From positions 1 to 42,324 of the forward strand of contig NZ_JALKBX010000020.1 in the NCBI RefSeq assembly GCF_023227745.1: a DNA stretch of 42,324 bases, read 5' to 3'. Of this stretch, positions 32,717 through 42,298 are shown one piece after another (position 1 is the stretch's first letter; each line of letters begins with the position of its first letter). Under the pieces are notes generated by a model, which worked only from the letters and a program-made list of their open reading frames with translations, was not told where the DNA came from and made no database searches. Source of the stretch: Natroniella acetigena (GTDB lineage Bacteria > Bacillota > Halanaerobiia > Halobacteroidales > Halobacteroidaceae). The position numbers and the translations under genes are program-made.

Positions 32717-34849
32717 ATGACAATAAAGTTATGTAAAGCAGCTATTGAAGGAGCGATGGTTGCTACTAGTTTTGCAGAGACTAGACTTAATAAGGTTCTT
32801 ATAGAATGTGGACCAGATACAGAAGTAGCATACCCTGATACAGGCTATGAGTTACCTCTAATTTCAGGATTAGAAGGTACGAAGGTAGAGAAAGCAGGAG
32901 ATTTAACTAGAATTTTAAATAAATTCAAGAGTAACTTAACCCATGAGTATGATTTTGAAAATGCTAAGAAGGCTGGAGAATTAACAGCAATTGCAGCAGA
33001 AATAATTGAGGCATTAAAATATATAGGTGATGAGGACCCTTATGAGGATGAAATTTACACTGGATTTATAGAAGATGGTGTTTTAAGGGAATTAGGAGTA
33101 TCACTAGTAGATGGAACAATTCCTGGTATTGCTTTAATTATTGGTAAGGGAAGAAGCAGTAAAGAAGTAGCAGATATGGTTACTGATTTACAAGGAAAAG
33201 GTATTTTGACTATGTTGTGTGATGAAGTAATAGAACAATTAATAGAAGAGGATGTAAAAGTAGGATTGGATTATTTAACAGTTCCGTTAGGTCACTTTAC
33301 CCAGGTAATTCATATTGTGAATTTTGCAGTAAGAGCAGCATTGGCTTTTGGAGGCGAAGAACGAGGAGATTATGAAAAAATCTTGAGTTATATTCGAGAA
33401 AAGATTAATGCATTTGTAATTGCTCTAGGAGAGCCAGATGAAGTTAGAGTTTCTGCTCATTTAGCGGCAAATCATTTAGGTTTACCAGTAATTACAGATT
33501 ATGAAGGCATTGAAGAAGAGATAGATGAATGGTATATAGTAGAACAAGATTATGAAGAAATGATACAGTTAGGATTAGAACTAAAAGGTATTCATATTGA
33601 GATTGTAGATATTCCTGTACCGATTACTGTAGGTGCTGCCTTTGAGGGTGAACAGATCAGAAGAGATGATATGTATGTTGAATTTGGTGGTCAGAGAACC
33701 CCAGCTTTTGAGCTAGTGAAGACGGTAGATAAAGATGAGGTAGAAGATGGAAAAGTAGAATTGATTGGTCCTGATTTAGATGAAGTAGAGCCTGGGGGAC
33801 AATTACCACTAGGTATTATGGTAGATGTTTATGGTCGAGATATGCAGGAAGACTTTGAGGGAGTAATTGAGAGAAGAGTTCACTACTTCTGTAACTATGG
33901 TGAAGGATTATGGCATATGGGCCAACGAGATATAAACTGGGTGAGAATTAGTAAAGAAGCTCAGGAAAAAGGATTTACCATTAAGGGTATAGGTGAAATT
34001 TTATATGCTAAGTTTAAATCAGAGTATCCATCAATTATAGATAGAATGCAGGTAACATTAATTACTGAAGAAGGCGAAGTCTATGATGAGTCTTATCAAG
34101 AGGCTAAGGATCGCTATAAGAAGCGTGATGATAGAATGAAAGAGTTGAGTGATGAGTCTGTTGATGAGTTCTATGATTGTCTATTATGTCAATCATTTGC
34201 TCCTGACCATGTCTGTATTATAACTCCAGATCGAGTTGGGCTTTGTGGAGCTATTAGTTGGTTAGATGCTAAAGCAGCTTATGAGATTGATCCAACAGGG
34301 GCCAACCAGCCAATTGAATTGGATGGAGTAATAGATGAGCATAAAGGTCAATGGGAAGCAGTAAATGAAAGACAGGGTAAAGAATCAGGTGGAAAGATAG
34401 AAGAAGTAAATATTTATTCACTGATGGAAGCACCAATGACTTCTTGTGGTTGTTTTGAGGCAATTATGGCGATGGTACCTGAAGCCAATGGGATTATGAT
34501 TGTTAACAGAGAACATGGTGGTGAAACACCTGTTGGAATGACCTTCTCTACTTTAGCTGGTACAGTAGGGGGAGGTAACCAAACTCCAGGATTTATGGGA
34601 ATTGGTAAGACTTATATTGGTAGTGATAAATTCATTAGAGCTGATGGTGGATTAGGTAGAGTAATCTGGATGCCTAAAGAGCTTAAAGAAGAGTTAGAAG
34701 ATGACATAAAGAAACGAGCTGAAGAATTAGGTTTAGATAACTTCTATGACAAGATTGCTGATGAGACAGTAGGAACTGATTCTGAAGAGATTCTGACCTT
34801 CTTACAAGAAAAAGGTCATCCAGCATTAGAGATGGATCCATTATTATAA
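32717..34849 (+). CDS. acsB: Acetyl-CoA synthase (CO dehydrogenase/ACS alpha subunit)
   Basis: AcsB joins CO, a methyl group from the corrinoid protein and CoA at the A-cluster. The metal ligands are all present: Cys488, Cys491, Cys500 and Cys510 (DCLLCQSF...HVC...GLC) for the 4Fe-4S part, and Cys577-Gly-Cys579 (TSCGCFEA) for the two-metal site. Spacing is the same as in Moorella AcsB, shifted by 18 residues. The N-terminal CODH-contact domain and the middle domain are both present. Length 710 aa against about 729 in Moorella. GGAGGG lies before ATG 32717. The 255-base spacer that follows holds a second internal promoter. Confidence 0.96.
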   Translation: MTIKLCKAAIEGAMVATSFAETRLNKVLIECGPDTEVAYPDTGYELPLISGLEGTKVEKAGDLTRILNKFKSNLTHEYDFENAKKAGELTAIAAEIIEALKYIGDEDPYEDEIYTGFIEDGVLRELGVSLVDGTIPGIALIIGKGRSSKEVADMVTDLQGKGILTMLCDEVIEQLIEEDVKVGLDYLTVPLGHFTQVIHIVNFAVRAALAFGGEERGDYEKILSYIREKINAFVIALGEPDEVRVSAHLAANHLGLPVITDYEGIEEEIDEWYIVEQDYEEMIQLGLELKGIHIEIVDIPVPITVGAAFEGEQIRRDDMYVEFGGQRTPAFELVKTVDKDEVEDGKVELIGPDLDEVEPGGQLPLGIMVDVYGRDMQEDFEGVIERRVHYFCNYGEGLWHMGQRDINWVRISKEAQEKGFTIKGIGEILYAKFKSEYPSIIDRMQVTLITEEGEVYDESYQEAKDRYKKRDDRMKELSDESVDEFYDCLLCQSFAPDHVCIITPDRVGLCGAISWLDAKAAYEIDPTGANQPIELDGVIDEHKGQWEAVNERQGKESGGKIEEVNIYSLMEAPMTSCGCFEAIMAMVPEANGIMIVNREHGGETPVGMTFSTLAGTVGGGNQTPGFMGIGKTYIGSDKFIRADGGLGRVIWMPKELKEELEDDIKKRAEELGLDNFYDKIADETVGTDSEEILTFLQEKGHPALEMDPLL

Positions 34850-34980
34850 AGTGACCTGATGGTTAAACTCAAAAAGGTCTAATTAATTATAAAATTACAA
34901 AAGACGTACCATATATAGTAGGTAATCACTCTAAATTATACTGTATATAGTATAGAGAAATATTTTGATGTTTTTTATGG

Positions 34981-35009
34981 TTGAATCACTTGATAATTTA
35001 GTTTACAAT
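34981..35009 (+). promoter_or_regulatory. Promoter candidate before acsC
   Basis: TTGAAT (34981-34986), 17 bases and TACAAT (35004-35009). The expected start is near 35016, at the first stem of the following hairpin. Confidence 0.55.
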
Positions 35010-35010
35010 A

Positions 35011-35074
35011 GAAGGCTGGTTGTAAATTGTTTTATAATCGGCCTTCATTCCTAATCTTTATTAATAAAGATTAG
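35011..35074 (+). promoter_or_regulatory. Two hairpins in the acsC leader
   Basis: GAAGGCTG (35011-35018) pairs with CGGCCTTC (35039-35046), with one U-G pair. CTAATCTTTA (35051-35060) then pairs perfectly with TAAAGATTAG (35065-35074) around TTAA. No T-run follows, so a role in RNA stability or processing is more likely than termination. Confidence 0.45.
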
Positions 35075-35104
35075 TAATACATTAACGAAAGGGGATTTTA
35101 AAAG

Positions 35105-36448
35105 ATGGGATTAACAGGATTAGAGATTTATAAGAAGTTGCCTCAAACAAACTGTGGAGAGTGTGGGTCTCCTACGTGTTTAGCATTTGCGATGCAGCTG
35201 GCTGAAGGGAAAGCTGAATTAAGTGAATGTCCAGATGTATCTGATGAGGCTAAAGCTGCATTAGATGCTGCATCTAAGCCTCCAATTGCTACTGTGACTG
35301 TTGGTGCAGGAAATTATGAGCGAGAAATTGGTGGAGAAACAGAGTTATTTAGACACGATAAGACATTTTTTAATGAAACAGGAGTTGCAGTTGCAGTTAG
35401 CGATGAAGAGGATGTAGCAGCTAAAGTAGAGCAGATCAATGCTTTAAGTTTTGAGAGAGTAGGTCAAGATATAGAAGTTGACATGATTGCTGTTACAAAT
35501 GATTCTGGAGATGCGGATACTTTTGTTGAAGCTGTTCAAACAGTAGCAGATAATAGTGAGCGAAGCCTAATTTTGGTTACTGAGGATTCAGCTACAATGG
35601 AAGCCGCTTTAGATATAGTAGCTGATCAGAATCCATTGCTTTATGCAGCGACTGCAGATAATTATGAAGCAATGACGGAGCTAGCTAAAGATAATGAATG
35701 TCCATTAGCAGTTAAGGGTGAAGACTTAGATAGTTTAGCAGAATTGACCAAGAAGGTTGATTATGAAGACTTAGTAATTGATAGTGGAGCTCGTGGAACA
35801 TCTGAAGTGTTAAGAGATCAGACGGTGATTAGAAGATTATGTATTAAGAAGAAGTTTAGACCTGTAGGTTTTCCAACAATTACGTTCACGACTAAAGAAG
35901 ATCCTCAAGAAGAGGTTATGCAGGCAAGCACTTATATAACTAAATATGCTGGAATTGTAGTTTTAAGTAATACAGTAGAGTTAGCCGAAATGTTATCATT
36001 ATTAACAGTAAGACAGAATATTTATACAGATCCAAGAGTACCGGTTACTGTTGAACCAAATAAAGTCTATGAAGTGGGAGAGCCTGATGAGAATTCTCCA
36101 ATCTTTATTACGACTAACTTCTCATTAAGTTACTACAGTGTAGAAGGTGATGTATCAGCAAGTAAGGAACCTGCTTATATTATCCCAATTGATACAGATG
36201 GAACTTCTGTCTTGACAGCTTGGGCAGCCGATAAGTTTGGTGGAGCTAAGATCGGTGAGATCTTAACTGAAGAGATGGATATTGAGGATATGGTTGATCA
36301 TAGAAAATTAATTATTTCAGGTTATGTGGCAGTAATCAGTGGTAAGTTAGAAGAGGCTTCTGGTTGGGACGTTATTGTAGGACCACGTGAATCTTCTGGA
36401 ATTCCAAACTTTATTTCTAATCGTTGGGAAAGCGAGTTGAATGAATAA
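35105..36448 (+). CDS. acsC: Corrinoid/Fe-S protein large subunit
   Basis: With AcsD this protein carries the methyl group on cobalamin from methyltetrahydrofolate to AcsB. The N-terminal 4Fe-4S domain is marked by Cys17, Cys20, Cys25 and Cys42 (TNCGECGSPTC...SEC), needed to reduce the cobalt. A TIM-barrel region and a C-terminal cobalamin-binding domain follow; the usual GTDGTSVLTAWAADKFGG-like stretch is seen here as DTDGTSVLTAW (about 363-373). Length 447 aa, normal. GAAAGGGG stands before ATG 35105, and acsV begins 28 bases after the stop. Confidence 0.94.
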   Translation: MGLTGLEIYKKLPQTNCGECGSPTCLAFAMQLAEGKAELSECPDVSDEAKAALDAASKPPIATVTVGAGNYEREIGGETELFRHDKTFFNETGVAVAVSDEEDVAAKVEQINALSFERVGQDIEVDMIAVTNDSGDADTFVEAVQTVADNSERSLILVTEDSATMEAALDIVADQNPLLYAATADNYEAMTELAKDNECPLAVKGEDLDSLAELTKKVDYEDLVIDSGARGTSEVLRDQTVIRRLCIKKKFRPVGFPTITFTTKEDPQEEVMQASTYITKYAGIVVLSNTVELAEMLSLLTVRQNIYTDPRVPVTVEPNKVYEVGEPDENSPIFITTNFSLSYYSVEGDVSASKEPAYIIPIDTDGTSVLTAWAADKFGGAKIGEILTEEMDIEDMVDHRKLIISGYVAVISGKLEEASGWDVIVGPRESSGIPNFISNRWESELNE

Positions 36449-36476
36449 CTGATCTAGTTTTGGAAGGGGGAAATGT

Positions 36477-38396
36477 ATGCCATTAGTTAAATTTGTACCT
36501 GATCAAAGAGAAATAGAAGTAGATTTAGGAGCTAATCTGTTAGAAGTAGCAGTAGAGGCTGGAATTGATTTGAAAGCAGTCTGTGGTGGCAGTGGAAGCT
36601 GTGGTAAATGCCAGCTGGTTATTAAAGAAGGAGAAGCTGAAATACTTGATCAGGGGAACCTTTCCCCTGACAAATTAGAACGGGGTTATGTATTGGCTTG
36701 TAAGGCAGAGGTAAAAGATGATTTAATAGTTGAGATCCCACCAGAATCACGGTTGAGCAAGCATCAGGTTTTTATAGAAGAAGAGGTTGAAGAAAGGGAA
36801 GATGTATTAACAGAAGAGGAGTTAACAGCTGCTCAAGAATTGACCCTTAACCCTATTTATAGAAAGGTAGAGGTAGAACTAAGTCAACCTTCGTTAACAG
36901 ATAATGTTAGTGATCTAGAAAGATTAGAGACTGAACTTAATCGTGAGCAAGAGCTTTCATCATTACAAGCTTCATTACCTGCATTAAAGGATTTGGCTGT
37001 CCATTTGCGAGAAAATGACTGGAAGACTCAAGTTTCATTAGCAAAAGTGGGTGATCATTATGAAATTGCTGAGTTGAAGTCATTAGATGACCAAAAGGTT
37101 GATTATGGATTGGCAGTAGATATCGGAACGACTACTGTAGTAGTGGAATTGGTAGATTTAGCAACTGGTAAGGTTATTGCTCGAGAAGGTAGCTATAATA
37201 AGCAGGCCAACTATGGTGATGATGTAATCAGTAGGATTAATTTTGCTAAAGAGAATGAAGGTGGCTTAGCAAAGCTTAATCAAGCTGTAATTGGTACTAT
37301 GAATTCCTTAATTGATGAGATTGTTAGTCAACAAGGAATAGAGCAGGGTCAGATCAAGACAGCAGTTTTAGCTGGAAATACGACTATGATCCATCTGTTG
37401 TTAGAGATAGATCCGAATAATATTCGATTAGAGCCTTATATTCCAACTGTCAGCTTCGTTCCACCATTAAGGGCTAAAGAGTTAAACCTTAAGATTAAAG
37501 AGGATGGTTTAATTCATTGCTTGCCTGGAGTAAGCAGTTTTGTTGGTGGAGATATAAGCTCAGGAACTTTAGCTGCCGAGATTGCTGAGCAAGATGAGAT
37601 AACACTCTTTATTGATATTGGTACTAATGGTGAATTAGTATTAGGGAATAAAGAATGGTTAATGACTTGTTCCTGTTCAGCTGGTCCAGCTTTTGAGGGT
37701 GGAGGAATTACCTATGGAATGAGAGCAATGTCAGGAGCAATTGAGATGTTTGACATAGATCCAAAGACCTATGAGGTCAAATATAGTACAATTGGTGATG
37801 TTCCACCAATCGGTATCTGTGGATCAGGTCTGATTAACTTACTAGCCTTATTAAAAGATCTAGGAATCATCGGTCGCTCTGGAAAGTTCGATGAAGAACT
37901 GGAGCATGAGAGGCTAAGAGATGGAGAGTATGATAAGGAATTCGTCCTAGTCTGGGCCAATGAAGCAGGAATAGAAGAGGATATAGTGATTTCAGAAAAT
38001 GATATCAAAAATTTACTCAGATCTAAAGGAGCAGTTTATGCTGGGATTAGAATGATGTTAAATAGTATGGCTTTAACTGAGGAATTTATAGACCAGGTAT
38101 TAATTGCCGGAGGTTTTGGTAATTATATCAAACTTGATGATGCTTTGAAGATAGGTCTATTACCTGACTTGCCATTAGATAGATTTAAGTTTATAGGAAA
38201 TACATCATTAAAGGGAGCAAGGATGAGTCTTTTATCAGAAGATAAGTTTGAAGAACTACAGGAGATTGCTAGGAAGATGACTTATCTTGAATTGAGTGCT
38301 GAAAATTATAGCCAAGATTTCATGGATGAGTTTGTATCAGCTCAATTTATTCCTCATACTGATTTGAGTCTCTTTCCTTCAGTAACAGGAGAATAA
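36477..38396 (+). CDS. acsV: Corrinoid activation protein AcsV (RACo-type, 2Fe-2S plus ASKHA ATPase)
   Basis: This protein reactivates oxidised corrinoid protein in an ATP-dependent step. The N-terminal ferredoxin domain binds a 2Fe-2S cluster through Cys36, Cys42, Cys45 and Cys75 (CGGSGSCGKC...LAC). After a linker (about 95-205) comes an ASKHA-type ATPase with YGLAVDIGTTTVVVELVD, LAGNTTMIHLLL, FIDIGTNGELVLG, CSAGPAFEGGGI and VLIAGGFGNYI. The length (639 aa) is typical. It sits between acsC and acsF with 28-base gaps on both sides. ATG 36477 fits GGAAGGGGG; ATG 36473 is out of frame. Confidence 0.93.
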   Translation: MPLVKFVPDQREIEVDLGANLLEVAVEAGIDLKAVCGGSGSCGKCQLVIKEGEAEILDQGNLSPDKLERGYVLACKAEVKDDLIVEIPPESRLSKHQVFIEEEVEEREDVLTEEELTAAQELTLNPIYRKVEVELSQPSLTDNVSDLERLETELNREQELSSLQASLPALKDLAVHLRENDWKTQVSLAKVGDHYEIAELKSLDDQKVDYGLAVDIGTTTVVVELVDLATGKVIAREGSYNKQANYGDDVISRINFAKENEGGLAKLNQAVIGTMNSLIDEIVSQQGIEQGQIKTAVLAGNTTMIHLLLEIDPNNIRLEPYIPTVSFVPPLRAKELNLKIKEDGLIHCLPGVSSFVGGDISSGTLAAEIAEQDEITLFIDIGTNGELVLGNKEWLMTCSCSAGPAFEGGGITYGMRAMSGAIEMFDIDPKTYEVKYSTIGDVPPIGICGSGLINLLALLKDLGIIGRSGKFDEELEHERLRDGEYDKEFVLVWANEAGIEEDIVISENDIKNLLRSKGAVYAGIRMMLNSMALTEEFIDQVLIAGGFGNYIKLDDALKIGLLPDLPLDRFKFIGNTSLKGARMSLLSEDKFEELQEIARKMTYLELSAENYSQDFMDEFVSAQFIPHTDLSLFPSVTGE

Positions 38397-38424
38397 GTTA
38401 AATATAAAAGAGGAGTTGACAGAT

Positions 38425-39174
38425 ATGAATTTAGCAGTAGCAGGAAAAGGTGGAACAGGTAAAACAACATTTTCTTCTCTTTTAATTAGAACATTGATTA
38501 AAAATGAAGAAACGCCAATTTTAGCAGTTGATGCTGATGCTAATGCAAACTTAGATGAAGCTTTGGGGCTGGATGTACGTACTACCATAACAGAGCTGCT
38601 AAGAGAGTTTAAGGAAATGAAGGGTAGACCACCTGCTGGAATGGATAAGTTAAGTTATATTGAGTATAGGCTTAATGCTTCATTGGTTGAAGATGATGAT
38701 GTAGATTTATTAGTGATGGGTGGGCCAACTGGACCTGGTTGCTATTGCTATCCTAATGATTTATTGAAGAAGTTTATTGAGAAGTTGAATGCTAATTATC
38801 CTTATTTTGTAATGGATAATGAAGCAGGTTTGGAGCATTTGAGTAGAAGGACTACTCAAGATATAGATGTTTTATTTGTGGTCAGTGATGCTAGTGCACG
38901 TAGTATTCGTTCTGCAGGTAGAGTTAAGAAGATAGTAAATGAACTAGAATTAGATGTAGAGCAAATATATTTAGTAGTTAATAGAGTAAAAGAGGGAACT
39001 ATTGAAATATTACAAGAGGAGATAGATAAGACAGGTTTAGAGTTGATCGGAACTTTACCTGATGATTCACAAGTGATGGAATATGATTTACATGGGAAGT
39101 CACTGGTTGATTTGCCAGACGATGCTTTGGTGGTTCAAGCAGTGGAAGAGATTGTTGAAAAGACTGTCTTATAA
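38425..39174 (+). CDS. acsF: CooC-type ATPase of the acs cluster (AcsF)
   Basis: A second MinD/NifH-like ATPase, paralogous to cooC at 29535. The P-loop is GKGGTGKTT (about residues 7-15) and DADANANLDEALGL follows. The CXC metal motif is in GPGCYCYPND, and the switch region is FVMDNEAGLEHLSRRT. AcsF in Moorella aids nickel loading of acetyl-CoA synthase, so this copy may serve AcsB and the first copy AcsA; that split is inference. I chose ATG 38425 because AAGAGGAG (38408-38415) lies 9 bases ahead. An in-frame TTG at 38416 touches the ribosome site and is less likely. Confidence 0.88.
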   Translation: MNLAVAGKGGTGKTTFSSLLIRTLIKNEETPILAVDADANANLDEALGLDVRTTITELLREFKEMKGRPPAGMDKLSYIEYRLNASLVEDDDVDLLVMGGPTGPGCYCYPNDLLKKFIEKLNANYPYFVMDNEAGLEHLSRRTTQDIDVLFVVSDASARSIRSAGRVKKIVNELELDVEQIYLVVNRVKEGTIEILQEEIDKTGLELIGTLPDDSQVMEYDLHGKSLVDLPDDALVVQAVEEIVEKTVL

Positions 39175-39219
39175 AGATGAGATGTATCTGTGATAAAATT
39201 ATAGAAAGGGGAGAATAAA

Positions 39220-40188
39220 ATGGCAGTAGAAATGCTTAAAGAAAAATGGAAGGGTCAAGTAACAGAGGTTGTTATTGGAGCTACAGAGGAAGATGGAGGT
39301 ACTCGTACTTCTACAGTGACTGTAGGAGGGGAAGCTGCTTTACCTTTCTTGGATTTTGAGGGGGAGATTCCTAACAAACCAGTAGTAGCTTATGAGGTGT
39401 TTGATGAAGAGCCAGAAGGATGGGCTGAGCCATTGGTAGAAGCATGGGAAGATGTTTATTCTGACCCAGTTGCTTGGGCTAAGAAGTGTGAAGATGAAGG
39501 AGCAGAGTTAATTGCTTTAAGATTAGTAAGTGCTGATCCTGCTGGGCAAGATCGTTCTCCAGAAGAAGTTGCTCAGACTGTTAAAGATGTTTTAGAAGCA
39601 GTAGGAGTACCTTTGATGGTGCTTGGCTGTGAAGATGCAGAAAAGGATAATGAAGTATTAAAAGCAGTAGCTGAGGTAGCAGAAGGTGAAAATCTCTTAA
39701 TTGGTGTTGCTGAAGAAGATAATTATAAAACGATTGCTGGGGCGTGTATGATTCATAATCATACTCTAATTGCTCAGTCACCAGTAGATATGAATATTGC
39801 TAAGCAGTTGAATATCTTATTGACTGATTTAGGAGTTAAAGAGGATAGGATAGTTATTGACCCGTTATTGAGTAGTTTAGGGTATGGGTTAGAGTATTCT
39901 TATTCTGTAATGGAAAGAATTAGATTGAGTGCTCTAAGAGGTGATAAGATGTTATCAATGCCGATGATTGCTTTTGCTGGAAAAGAAGCTTGGAGAGTAA
40001 AAGAGCCTAATACTTCTGTTGAAGAGAACCCACAGTGGGGAGAACAAGAAAATAGAGGTGTGATGTGGGAAACTTTTACTGCAAGTACAGTATTACAATC
40101 TGGTGCTAATATTTTAGTGATGCGTCATCCACAAGCTGCTAAAAATGTACAAAGTTTAAGTGATGATTTAATGGCAGATAACTCATAG
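39220..40188 (+). CDS. acsD: Corrinoid/Fe-S protein small subunit
   Basis: Partner of AcsC in the corrinoid methyl carrier. A TIM-barrel protein of 322 residues with the family stretches ELIALRLVSADPAGQDRSPEEVAQTVKDVL and GVPLMVLGCEDAEKDNEVL. The segments DRIVIDPLLSSLGYGLEYSYSVMERIR and, near the end, GVMWETFTASTVLQSGANILVMRHP also fit. It has no cysteine cluster, as expected for the small subunit. GAAAGGGGAG lies before ATG 39220. acsE follows after 61 bases, in the same order as in other acetogens. Confidence 0.95.
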   Translation: MAVEMLKEKWKGQVTEVVIGATEEDGGTRTSTVTVGGEAALPFLDFEGEIPNKPVVAYEVFDEEPEGWAEPLVEAWEDVYSDPVAWAKKCEDEGAELIALRLVSADPAGQDRSPEEVAQTVKDVLEAVGVPLMVLGCEDAEKDNEVLKAVAEVAEGENLLIGVAEEDNYKTIAGACMIHNHTLIAQSPVDMNIAKQLNILLTDLGVKEDRIVIDPLLSSLGYGLEYSYSVMERIRLSALRGDKMLSMPMIAFAGKEAWRVKEPNTSVEENPQWGEQENRGVMWETFTASTVLQSGANILVMRHPQAAKNVQSLSDDLMADNS

Positions 40189-40237
40189 AGTTATCTGGAA
40201 GTGAAGTTTTATTAATTAAGTACTTTTTATAAAATGA

Positions 40238-41035
<798 letters not shown>

Positions 41036-41110
41036 TTGAAATTAATTCAAGAGAAGAAAGTTCAGGATGTTTAATGTAAGTATGAATTTTATTACTGAAG
41101 TTAATCAAGA

Positions 41111-41140
41111 AAACCTCGCCTTAATTTGGGCGGGGTTTTT
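41111..41140 (+). terminator. Terminator of the acs cluster
   Basis: AACCTCGCC pairs with GGCGGGGTT (one T-G pair) and is followed by TTTTTT. It lies about 75 bases after the acsE stop. Confidence 0.88.
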
Positions 41141-41144
41141 TGTT

Positions 41145-41168
41145 TATGTGGCACTTTTGTGCCACATA
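41145..41168. repeat. GTGGCAC hairpin, second occurrence
   Basis: TATGTGGCAC-TTTT-GTGCCACATA is a perfect stem with the same core and loop as the hairpin at 8815-8842. It may serve as a backup terminator or be part of the repeat family. Confidence 0.7.
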
Positions 41169-41234
41169 GCTATCAGCTAAACCATTAAGAAAATAAAAAT
41201 TATTTTGTAGTGTAGACCTATGTGGATATGGTCT

Positions 41235-41276
41235 TTATGGTTTTCACGGAGAGTTTTGGTTTTTAGATTTGTAGGG
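41235..41276. repeat. Palindromic repeat, short copy 5 (inverted, degenerate)
   Basis: TTATGGTTTTCACGGAGAG, then a decayed stem and GTAGG. It matches 28291-28334 and is the inverse of the unit at 1-40. Confidence 0.6.
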
Positions 41277-41327
41277 TGCCCTTTATGGGTACCCTACAAA
41301 TCAAGGGCAATCACAAGGATTGCCCTT
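41271..41327. repeat. Pair of GC-rich hairpins between acsE and htpX
   Basis: GTAGGGT...ACCCTAC (41271-41297), then AAGGGCAATC-ACAAG-GATTGCCCTT (41303-41327). They lie in the converging gap between the acs cluster and htpX. They resemble intergenic palindromic repeats of other low-GC genomes. Confidence 0.65.
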
Positions 41328-41371
41328 ACAAAAGCCTTAACTTCAGTCTTAAACTTAGACTTATACTTAAC

Positions 41372-41397
41372 ATATAGTTGCCGTCAGGCAACTATAT
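41372..41397. terminator. Hairpin right after the htpX stop
   Basis: ATATAGTTGCC-GTCA-GGCAACTATAT is a perfect 11-base stem starting just past the htpX stop on the minus strand. It has no T-run, so termination is only probable. Confidence 0.5.
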
Positions 41398-41398
41398 T

Positions 41399-42238
41399 CT
41401 ACCTCATAGTTCTTAACTTTTGAATTCTTTCTTCTGTCGGTGGATGGCTGCTAAATAACTTGCTTATTCCCCCTCGACCAGAGAAAGGATTTAAGATGAA
41501 CATATGAGATGTGGCTTGATTGACCTTCATTTGTCTGCCGTGGACATGACGTTGCATCTTCTGTAAAGCATTAGCTAGACCATCAGGTTTACCTGCTATC
41601 CGTGCTCCTTCTTGATCTGCTAAATATTCTCGTGAACGGGAGATAGCCATTCTAATGATGATTCCTGCCAAGGGGGCCAAAATCATAGCTGCAATCTGTA
41701 AGAGAGCACCTCCATTCTTACTATTACGGCGGCGTCCGCCAAAGATCATGCGATACCTTCCCATCCGGGCTAAGAATGCTAAGGCCCCAGCCATTACTGC
41801 AGCGATGGTACTGATTAAGGTATCACGATTCTTGATATGGGCCAACTCATGGGCAATTACGCCTTCTAATTCATCTCTATCCAATAGATTGACAATTCCT
41901 CTAGTTACTGCTACCACGCCATGTGTTGGATTCCGTCCTGTAGCGAAAGCATTGGGTTGACTAGACGGAGTGATATAGACTCTAGGCATTGGGATTCGAG
42001 CCTTATTGCTCAGCCGTCGTACCATATCATGGATCTCTGGTGCTTCTTGTTCACTCAAAGGTTTGGCCTTGGTCATCTTGATAGCAATCTTGTCGCTATG
42101 CCAATAACTTAAGACATTGATTCCTAGTGCAAAGATAAAGGCCATGATCATTCCATCTTCTCCGGCGATAGCTCCCCCGAGAAAGATAAATAAGATAAAT
42201 AATGTAAACATCAGCATAAAGGTCTTCATTTTATGCAT
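41399..42238 (-). CDS. htpX: Membrane zinc protease HtpX (M48)
   Basis: HtpX takes part in quality control of membrane proteins. The 279-residue protein has two N-terminal membrane segments (about 5-25 and 30-46). The zinc site is HELAH (130-134), with a third ligand in SREYLADQEGA (Glu204), and two more hydrophobic segments (about 140-157 and 180-197) lie between them. ATG 42238 and ATG 42229 are possible starts. Neither has a normal ribosome site within 15 bases. The nearest good one (GGGAGG on the minus strand, complement of 42302-42307) is separated from the start by a 12-base stem hairpin. It converges with the acs cluster and is the only minus-strand gene here. Confidence 0.94.
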   Translation of the reverse strand: MHKMKTFMLMFTLFILFIFLGGAIAGEDGMIMAFIFALGINVLSYWHSDKIAIKMTKAKPLSEQEAPEIHDMVRRLSNKARIPMPRVYITPSSQPNAFATGRNPTHGVVAVTRGIVNLLDRDELEGVIAHELAHIKNRDTLISTIAAVMAGALAFLARMGRYRMIFGGRRRNSKNGGALLQIAAMILAPLAGIIIRMAISRSREYLADQEGARIAGKPDGLANALQKMQRHVHGRQMKVNQATSHMFILNPFSGRGGISKLFSSHPPTEERIQKLRTMR

Positions 42239-42246
42239 AAATTAGT

Positions 42247-42298
42247 ACCTGGTTATAAAAAACTGTTCAAAACTATATAAAATTAATTATAACCAGGT
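42247..42298 (-). promoter_or_regulatory. Inverted repeat in the htpX leader
   Basis: ACCTGGTTATAA (42247-42258) and TTATAACCAGGT (42287-42298) are perfect 12-base arms with a 28-base loop between the GGGAGG ribosome-like site and the htpX start. It could be an operator or an RNA stem that brings the ribosome site near the start codon. Confidence 0.55.

Noticed and set aside
36653-36671. Strong CAGGGGAA...TTCCCCTG hairpin inside acsV
   Set aside because: It lies in a continuous, conserved ferredoxin-domain reading frame with no T-run; probably chance or codon-level effect.
41220-41423. Small + frame between acsE and htpX
   Set aside because: It is made of palindromic repeat sequence (copy 5 and two hairpins) and has no ribosome site.
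41655-42112. Open + frames opposite htpX
   Set aside because: They are antisense to a conserved protease gene, lack ribosome sites and show no family motifs.
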